Source: Paraburkholderia heleia NBRC 101817
GTDB lineage: Bacteria > Pseudomonadota > Gammaproteobacteria > Burkholderiales > Burkholderiaceae
Length of the DNA: 64,000 bases
Direction: 5' to 3'
Assembly (NCBI RefSeq): GCF_000739775.1
Contig: NZ_BBJH01000036.1
Span: forward strand, 1 to 64,000
The position numbers were made by a program, and so were the translations under genes. A model generated the notes under the pieces. It ran no database searches and was not told the DNA's origin. It was given only the letters and a program-made list of their open reading frames with translations. This document shows positions 58,663 to 64,000 of the stretch, one piece after another. The stretch's first letter is position 1, and each line of letters begins with the position of its first letter.

Positions 58663-59673
58663 ATGAACCAAGAACTTTTGAGCATTCGCAATCTGGCGGT
58701 GAACTTCAACGGCCTGCCCGCCGTGGACCGCGTGAATCTGTCGGTCGCGCCGGGCGAAGTGCTCGGCATCGTCGGCGAATCGGGCTCGGGCAAGAGCGTG
58801 ACGATGATGGCGCTGATGGGCCTCATCGACGCCCCCGGCAAGGTGAGCGCGGATTCGATCACGTTCGACGGCCGCGATCTGCTGGGCGCCACCGGCAAGG
58901 AGCGCCGCCGCATCGTCGGCAAGGACATCGCCATGGTGTTCCAGGACGCGCTCACGAGCCTGAACCCGAGCTACACCATCGGCTATCAGATCAAGGAAGT
59001 GCTGAAGCTGCACGAAGGCCTGCGCGGCTCGGCGCTCAACGCGCGCGCGCTGGAGCTGCTCGACCAGGTCGGCATTCCCGACGCGAAGAACCGCATCGAC
59101 AACTTCCCGCACCAGATGTCGGGCGGCATGAACCAGCGCGTGATGATCGCGATGGCCGTGGCCTGCAACCCGAAGCTGCTGATCGCCGACGAGCCCACCA
59201 CGGCGCTCGACGTGACGATCCAGGCGCAGATCATGGAGCTGCTCGTGCGTCTGCAGAAGGAGCGCGGCATGGCGCTCGTCCTGATCTCGCACGATCTGGC
59301 CGTGGTGTCCGAAGTCGCGCAACGCGTGGCCGTGATGTACGCGGGCGAGATCATCGAAACGAACCGCGTGCCGGAGATCTTTTCGCGTCCGCATCATCCG
59401 TACACGGAAGCGCTGCTCGCGGCGATTCCCGAGCACAACAAGGGGGCGATGCGTCTTGCGGCGCTGCCCGGCATGGTGCCCGGCCGCGACGACCGGCCGG
59501 GCGGCTGTCTCTTCGCGCCGCGCTGCAAGTATGTGGTGGACGACTGCATGAAGGCGCGGCCCGCGCTCGACGCGGTGACCGATCCCCGCGACCCGGGCGA
59601 CGGCCATGCGCAAGTGCGCTGCATCAAGCCGCTGAATGCGGCACTGACTCAATCCAGCGGAGGCGCGCGATGA
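58663..59673 (+). CDS. dppD: dipeptide ABC transporter ATPase DppD
   Basis: 336-residue ABC ATPase. Walker A GESGSGKSV, signature MSGGMNQRVMIAMA, Walker B LLIADEPTTALDVTIQAQIMELL and switch histidine in LISHDLAVV. The C terminus carries the oligopeptide-type extension with GGCLFAPRC, CMKARPAL and QVRC, the cysteine-rich region that binds an iron–sulfur cluster in DppD. Overlaps dppF by four bases. Confidence 0.95.
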   Translation: MNQELLSIRNLAVNFNGLPAVDRVNLSVAPGEVLGIVGESGSGKSVTMMALMGLIDAPGKVSADSITFDGRDLLGATGKERRRIVGKDIAMVFQDALTSLNPSYTIGYQIKEVLKLHEGLRGSALNARALELLDQVGIPDAKNRIDNFPHQMSGGMNQRVMIAMAVACNPKLLIADEPTTALDVTIQAQIMELLVRLQKERGMALVLISHDLAVVSEVAQRVAVMYAGEIIETNRVPEIFSRPHHPYTEALLAAIPEHNKGAMRLAALPGMVPGRDDRPGGCLFAPRCKYVVDDCMKARPALDAVTDPRDPGDGHAQVRCIKPLNAALTQSSGGAR

Positions 59674-60713
59674 ACGCAGTCCAGCAACACGCGGCTCATC
59701 AGGACCATCAGGACCATCAGGACGATAAGGTTCTCATCGCCGACGATCTCAAGAAGCATTACACCGTCAAGCGCGGCATGTTCGGCTCGGGCACCGTGAA
59801 GGCGCTCAATGGCGTGTCGTTCTCGCTCACGCGCGGGCGCACGCTCGCCGTGGTGGGCGAGTCCGGCTGCGGCAAATCGACGCTCGCGCGCCAGCTCACG
59901 ATGATCGAGCCGCCCACCGCGGGCAAGCTGACCATCGACGGCGAGGACGTTGCGCACGCAAACGCCGCGAAGATCGCCGCGCTGCGCCGCCGCGTGCAGA
60001 TGGTGTTCCAGAACCCGTTCGCCTCGCTCAATCCGCGCAAGACCGTGGAGCAGACGCTCGGCGAGCCGCTCGCCATCAACACACGGCTCACGGCGAGCGA
60101 GCGCGCGGACCGCATTGCGCACATGATGCGCATCGTCGGCCTGCGGCCCGAGCACGCCAAGCGCTATCCGCACATGTTCTCGGGCGGCCAGCGCCAGCGC
60201 GTGGCGATCGCGCGCGCCATGATTCTCGACCCGCAGATCGTCGTGGCCGACGAGCCGGTTTCCGCGCTCGACGTCTCGATCCAGGCGCAGATTCTGAATC
60301 TGTTCATGGACTTGCAGGAGCAGTTCCGTACGAGCTACGTGTTCATCTCGCATAACCTGGCCGTGGTCGAGCACATTGCCGACGACGTGATGGTGATGTA
60401 TCTCGGCGGCGTGGCGGAACTGGGCGACAAGCACACGGTCATCTCGCGGCCGCGCCATCCGTACACGCGCTCGCTGCTCTCGGCCACGCCCGCGATCTTC
60501 GAAGCGGACCGCCGCGTGAAGATCAAGCTCGAGGGCGAATTGCCTTCGCCGCTCAACCCGCCGTCTGGTTGCACGTTCCACCAACGTTGTCCATACGCGA
60601 TCGACAGGTGTCGTAAGGAAGTGCCTGCCCTTCGCGAAGTGGACGGCCGTCAGGTATCCTGCCATCGTGCAGAGGAGGTGGGGGAAGAGGATGGGCGGCC
60701 CATGCCGGCCTGA
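59670..60713 (+). CDS. dppF: dipeptide ABC transporter ATPase DppF
   Basis: 347-residue ABC ATPase, partner of DppD. Walker A GESGCGKST, signature FSGGQRQRVAIARA, Walker B IVVADEPVSALDVSIQAQ, switch histidine in FISHNLAVVEH, and C-terminal PSGCTFHQRCPYAIDRC. The N terminus has a His-Gln-Asp tandem repeat (three 9-base units CATCAGGAC at 59697–59723) before the conserved DDLKKHYTVKRG. The start ATG overlaps the dppD stop. Confidence 0.95.
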   Translation: MNAVQQHAAHQDHQDHQDDKVLIADDLKKHYTVKRGMFGSGTVKALNGVSFSLTRGRTLAVVGESGCGKSTLARQLTMIEPPTAGKLTIDGEDVAHANAAKIAALRRRVQMVFQNPFASLNPRKTVEQTLGEPLAINTRLTASERADRIAHMMRIVGLRPEHAKRYPHMFSGGQRQRVAIARAMILDPQIVVADEPVSALDVSIQAQILNLFMDLQEQFRTSYVFISHNLAVVEHIADDVMVMYLGGVAELGDKHTVISRPRHPYTRSLLSATPAIFEADRRVKIKLEGELPSPLNPPSGCTFHQRCPYAIDRCRKEVPALREVDGRQVSCHRAEEVGEEDGRPMPA

Positions 60714-62031
60714 AGCGACGGCGGCGCGTCGTTTGATTGCTGCGCGCCGCCAGTTGACGGGCGGCCGTCGCGCCGCCTTTTTCACTGATTTTTCCACCGG
60801 TTTCTCCGCCGCTCTTTCCATCGTTCCGGCAGCCGTGGTTGCCGGGCTGTATACGGCTGGTCGTGTGACATTCGGTGTAGCTTCGGGCTTGGCATTCGCG
60901 GTGGCAGTTGCTGTTGTGGCGTTGCGTGCGGCGTGGCAGACAGTGTCGGGCGGGGCGCTGCGCGCAGCGCCGCACTTGCTGGCGCTGGCGCTCGCGCTCG
61001 GCGTTCTCGCAGGCGGCTCGGGCCCGGCATTCGCTGGCGGCGCCGTCGCCAACACGCCCGGGGTGCACCCGGCCGTGCCCATGCCGCCAGGCGCTGCGCG
61101 CGGCGCCAACGGCGGCATTCCCGGCTTTCACGCCGCGCCCGCTGTGCCGAGCTACGCATCGGGAACCACAGCTGGCGGCCCGGTGCGCACCCAGCCTGCG
61201 CGCATGCCGTTCTACGTCGCCACGCGCGGCAATCTCACAATCTATCTGCTCGGCACGCTGCATGTGGGCGACCCGGCCGACTACCCGCCCGGCCAGCCGT
61301 TTCGCCCGCAGATTCTCGCGGCGCTCGCCGCGTCGCCCATTCTCGCGCTCGAGCTTTCCCCCGACGATCTGCTCGTTTCCCAGGACGACGTCTCGAAATA
61401 CGGGGTGTGCAGACGGCCCTGCCTGCCGGGCCTGTTGCCCGAACCGCTCTGGCAGAAGCTCGAGGCGCGCATGCGCGGCAATCCGGAGGCGCTCGCCGAG
61501 ATCCGCAAGATGCGGCCGTGGCTCGCTTCGCTGCTCGTGGAAACCTACGATTCGCTGAGCGCCGGCCTGCAGACCGAGTACGGCACGGAGGCGCAGCTGC
61601 AGAACGTGTTCCTGCGCTGGAAGGGCCGCCGCATCGTCGGGCTGGAGACGCTCGCCGAGCAGATGCGCGCCTTCACGAACCTGAGCCTCGCGCAGCAGCG
61701 CGAGATGCTCGCGCAGGACCTGGCGCAGACGCCGGCGCAAAACGTGTCCGACGTGCAGACGCTCCTGCACCTGTGGCGCGTGGGCGACGCGGACGCGATC
61801 GCCGCATGGGAATCGGCGCGCACCGAAAAGCTCTCGCACGACGCACGGGTGGCGGCGTCGGTCGACAACCGCATCGTCTACGAACGCAACCGACGCTTCG
61901 TTTCGCGCATGCAGCAATACGTGGCGCCCAACAAGCCGCTCTTCGTTGCCGTCGGCGCGCTGCACCTGGGCGGCCCTAAAGGCGTGCTCCAGCTGCTGCG
62001 CCAGCGCGGGTTCAACGTCGACCCGGGCTGA
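60691..62031 (+). CDS. TraB/GumN-family protein
   Basis: About 446-residue TraB/GumN (TIKI-like) protein. After a basic N terminus, hydrophobic stretches (IVPAAVVAGLYTAGRVTFG…AFAVAVAVVALRAAW and LLALALALGVLAGG) suggest membrane anchoring or an atypical signal, then a Gly/Pro-rich linker. The conserved domain has YLLGTLHVGD, ILALELSPDDL, GRRIVGLETLAEQM, YERNRRFVSRM and VAVGALHLGGPKGVLQLLRQRGF, with the two G-x-H motifs of a metalloprotease-like site. The start is uncertain: ATG 60691 behind AGGAGG…GGGGAAG, or GTG 60667. The gene overlaps the end of dppF by 23 bases. Confidence 0.85.
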   Translation: MGGPCRPEATAARRLIAARRQLTGGRRAAFFTDFSTGFSAALSIVPAAVVAGLYTAGRVTFGVASGLAFAVAVAVVALRAAWQTVSGGALRAAPHLLALALALGVLAGGSGPAFAGGAVANTPGVHPAVPMPPGAARGANGGIPGFHAAPAVPSYASGTTAGGPVRTQPARMPFYVATRGNLTIYLLGTLHVGDPADYPPGQPFRPQILAALAASPILALELSPDDLLVSQDDVSKYGVCRRPCLPGLLPEPLWQKLEARMRGNPEALAEIRKMRPWLASLLVETYDSLSAGLQTEYGTEAQLQNVFLRWKGRRIVGLETLAEQMRAFTNLSLAQQREMLAQDLAQTPAQNVSDVQTLLHLWRVGDADAIAAWESARTEKLSHDARVAASVDNRIVYERNRRFVSRMQQYVAPNKPLFVAVGALHLGGPKGVLQLLRQRGFNVDPG

Positions 62032-62060
62032 ACCGGGCTGAACCGGGTTGGGCCGGGTTT
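62021..62060. repeat. short tandem repeat at the end of the TraB/GumN gene
   Basis: Four 10-base units, ACCCGGGCTG, AACCGGGCTG, AACCGGGTTG, GGCCGGGTTT. The stop codon TGA (62029–62031) lies inside the repeat. No terminator is evident between this and the convergent DUF979 gene. Confidence 0.7.
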
Positions 62061-62102
62061 GGGCCATGCGCGCCCGCGCGCGGTCTGCATGCGTACGCGT
62101 GG

Positions 62103-63056
62103 TCAAAACCCGAACACGTTCAGCAGCACGATATTCGCCGCGAGGATGCCCAGCGCCGTGGGCACCTGCACGCGGATCACCGCGTTCTTGTCGGGCAGCT
62201 CCAGCAGAGCCGCGGGCACCATGTTGAAGTTCGCGGCCATCGGCGTCATGAGCGTGCCGCAGTAGCCGGAGAACATGCCGATGGCGGCCATCATCGCCGG
62301 ATTGACGTGGAACACGCCCACCAGCACCGGCACGCCCACGCCGCCCGTCATCACCGGGAAGGCGGCGAAGCCGTTGCCCATGATGATCGTGAAGAGCGCC
62401 ATGCCCACGCAATACACCACGACGGCGACGAAGCGCACGTCCATGTTGATGTACGACGTCGTGACGTGCGCCACGGCCTTGCCCACGCCCGCGTCCGAGA
62501 ACACGAGGCCGAGCATGCCGAGCATCTGCGGCAGGACGGCGGCCCACGAGAGCGCGTCGACGAGGCGGCGCGTTTCCTTCATCGACTGGCCGACGCTGTC
62601 GCGCGTGATGAGGCAGGCAATGACGAGCGCGATCACGCAGCCAATGCCGAAGCCGATCAGCGTGACGTTCTTCGGGTCGATGAGCGGCGTGCCGCCGAAT
62701 ACGAGATGGCTGGCCGCGAGCGTGAGCACGACGGTGATGACGGGAATGGTGAGCGCGGGCACGAAGAGCTTGTTGCCCAGCCGTTTCGCGCTCGCCATGC
62801 GCGTTTCGAGCGCGAGCACCTTGGGATTGGCGGCCGTCACGCCGCCAAGACCCGCGATCAGCGCCATGGCGAGCACGAGCACGCCCACGACTTCGGCGGG
62901 CAGCAGGTCGCCGACGAGAAAGATGAGCGCGTAGAGCAGCCAGAAGCCGCCCGCCGTGAAGCGGCGCGGATGCTCGCGGTCCATCACGATCATGCCGCCG
63001 ACGATGAGCAGCACGATGCCGAGCAGCCAGAAGAGCCAGTTGAGGGTGAGTGTCAT
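62103..63056 (-). CDS. DUF979 membrane protein
   Basis: 317-residue integral membrane protein with about nine hydrophobic segments: LNWLFWLLGIVLLIVGGMIVM, GGFWLLYALIFLVGDLLPAEVVGVLVLAMALIAG, VLPQMLGMLGLVFSDAGVGKAV and the conserved GNGFAAFPVMTGGVGVPVLVGVFHVNPAMMAAIGMFSGYCGTLMTPMAANFNMVPAALLEL. DUF979 genes are regularly paired with DUF969 and are suspected transporter halves, often near pyrrolidone-carboxylate peptidase or 5-oxoproline genes (not in this window). The ATG overlaps the DUF969 stop (ATGA). Confidence 0.9.
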   Translation of the reverse strand: MTLTLNWLFWLLGIVLLIVGGMIVMDREHPRRFTAGGFWLLYALIFLVGDLLPAEVVGVLVLAMALIAGLGGVTAANPKVLALETRMASAKRLGNKLFVPALTIPVITVVLTLAASHLVFGGTPLIDPKNVTLIGFGIGCVIALVIACLITRDSVGQSMKETRRLVDALSWAAVLPQMLGMLGLVFSDAGVGKAVAHVTTSYINMDVRFVAVVVYCVGMALFTIIMGNGFAAFPVMTGGVGVPVLVGVFHVNPAMMAAIGMFSGYCGTLMTPMAANFNMVPAALLELPDKNAVIRVQVPTALGILAANIVLLNVFGF

Positions 63057-63802
63057 GCTTCGTCTCCCTGTGCACGGTCTGCAGGCGCAGCCTTGGCGCC
63101 GCTCGCGCCGCGCATGGCGCCCAGTTCGCGTTCGAGCTGGCGGTCGAGCAGCCAGAGCCGCGCGCCGTGAATCAGAAACGCGCAGATCGCCGTGGGGATG
63201 CCCCAGAAAGCCACATGAATCGGCTCGACCGACACGCCCGCTTCCTTGAGCAGCGTGACCATCAGCACGATCGCACCGAACGCGACGAAGATGTCCTCGC
63301 CGAAGAAGAGGCCCACGTTGTCGGTTGCGGCCGAGTAGGCGCGCAGCTTGTAGCGCACGGCATTGGAGAGCTTGCCGAAGCGGTTTTCGGTGGCGCCTTC
63401 GGCCATCGGCGCGATGAGCGGGCGCACCATCTGCGGATGGCCGCCGAGACCCGTCAGGCCGACGGCGGCGGTCAGCTCGCGCACGAGCAGATAGACGATG
63501 AGCAGGCGCCCGGCGGTCGCCGCCTTGATGCTGCCGATCCAGATCTGCGCGCGCTCGCGCAGGCCGTGGCGCTCCAGCAGCCCGATCACGGCGAGCGGCA
63601 GCAGGATGATGAGGGGAATGTTGCGGGTCTTGATGAAGCCGGTGCCGATGGCGGCGAGAATCTTCGCAACCGGAAAGCCTCCGGCGAAGCCGGTGACGAC
63701 GGCCGCCGCGGCGACGATCAGCATCGGATTGAAGCGTAACAGGAAGCCGGCGATGATGACGGCCACGCCGATCAGCGGCCATAAGTTGACAGTGCTCTGC
63801 AT
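63053..63802 (-). CDS. DUF969 membrane protein
   Basis: 249-residue integral membrane protein, partner of DUF979. Segments: LWPLIGVAVIIAGFLLRFNPMLIVAAAAVVTGFAGGFPVAKILAAIGTGFIKTRNIPLIILLPLAVIGLLERHGLRERAQIWI, LTAAVGLTGLGGHPQMVRPLIAPMAEGA and DNVGLFFGEDIFVAFGAIVLMV. The start is ATG 63802 with TTGGAG just upstream; the open frame to 63988 does not look coding. Translationally coupled to DUF979; together a probable 5-oxoproline or related acid carrier (inference). The 198 bases beyond it to the window end show no further gene. Confidence 0.9.
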   Translation of the reverse strand: MQSTVNLWPLIGVAVIIAGFLLRFNPMLIVAAAAVVTGFAGGFPVAKILAAIGTGFIKTRNIPLIILLPLAVIGLLERHGLRERAQIWIGSIKAATAGRLLIVYLLVRELTAAVGLTGLGGHPQMVRPLIAPMAEGATENRFGKLSNAVRYKLRAYSAATDNVGLFFGEDIFVAFGAIVLMVTLLKEAGVSVEPIHVAFWGIPTAICAFLIHGARLWLLDRQLERELGAMRGASGAKAAPADRAQGDEA

Positions 63803-64000
63803 GTAGATCTCCAAACGTATTGGCTTGTCGTTGATTGCCGCGGGTAGCGGCGTTGACTTCGCGGCTCTGATGGCCGTTCGTGCAACTACGAACCTGCTGG
63901 GTACAACTACACCTGGCGCAGCTTGCGCTGCCGGGGGATTGCCTTGTGAAAACCTTCGGTGATACGGCTCGAGCCGCGCGCGGCGCATGCCGCGCGCTTT

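Noticed and set aside
1..64000. CRISPR arrays, insertion sequences and defence islands
   Set aside because: No regularly spaced repeats, transposase-like proteins or terminal inverted repeats with target duplications were found; the only tandem repeats are short (9, 10, 12 and 15 bases).

Overview
The window is high-GC DNA, mostly tightly packed genes, and reads as part of a Burkholderia/Paraburkholderia-type chromosome (Burkholderiaceae). This rests on the gene order cheBYZ–DUF2844–DUF3443–flhBA–flhFG–fliA, a one-piece flg cluster next to two fli arms, an S-adenosylhomocysteine (SAH) riboswitch before ahcY followed by a DUF360 gene and metF, and an lrgAB pair with a divergent LysR gene. No rRNA, tRNA, insertion sequence, prophage or CRISPR array was seen.

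Layout. 1–1979: end of the chemotaxis operon (3' part of cheB, cheY, cheZ). 2200–4090: two exported proteins of unknown function (DUF2844 and a DUF3443 lipoprotein). 4342–12683: flhB, flhA, flhF, flhG and fliA, interrupted by a RelE/Phd-type toxin-antitoxin pair on the other strand. 12732–12822: two strong terminators. 12849–15172 (minus): flgA, flgM, flgN. 15428–27723 (plus): flgBCDEFGHIJ, ycgR, flgK, flgL, closed by a terminator. 27817–39859 (minus): fliF-G-H-I-J-K, then fliL-M-N-O-P-Q-R. 40146–43419 (plus): fliE, then fliS-fliT with a second FliK-like gene and a FlhB-C-terminal-like gene (flhX). 43397–50126: unrelated metabolic genes (aldehyde dehydrogenase, AidB-like acyl-CoA dehydrogenase, GMC oxidoreductase, LysR regulator) and a wrecked type VI secretion effector/immunity locus. 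50281–51530: lrgAB. 51653–54562: SAH riboswitch, ahcY, DUF360, metF (methyl cycle). 54912–62031: dppABCDF peptide transporter and a TraB/GumN protein. 62103–63802 (minus): DUF969/DUF979 membrane pair.

How it works together. The flagellar genes cover the export gate (FlhA, FlhB, FliP, FliQ, FliR), the ATPase complex (FliH, FliI, FliJ), MS- and C-rings, rod, hook, junction proteins, chaperones (FlgN, FliS, FliT), the sigma28/anti-sigma pair and a YcgR brake. Filament and cap genes, motAB and flhDC are not in the window. Short intergenic regions carry motifs matching the classical hierarchy. FlhDC-type inverted repeats lie before flgB/flgA, fliE/fliF and fliL, with a weak one before flhB. Sigma28-type promoters lie before flgM, ycgR, flgK and fliS.

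The observations most worth a second look are: (1) the disrupted Tlde1/DUF2778 effector gene with a surviving candidate immunity gene; (2) the FlhG protein, which has lost both signature lysines of its ATPase site but keeps the FlhF-activating motif; (3) the fliK-like/flhX module, apparently expressed late from a sigma28 promoter; and (4) thirteen consecutive prolines in FliH.
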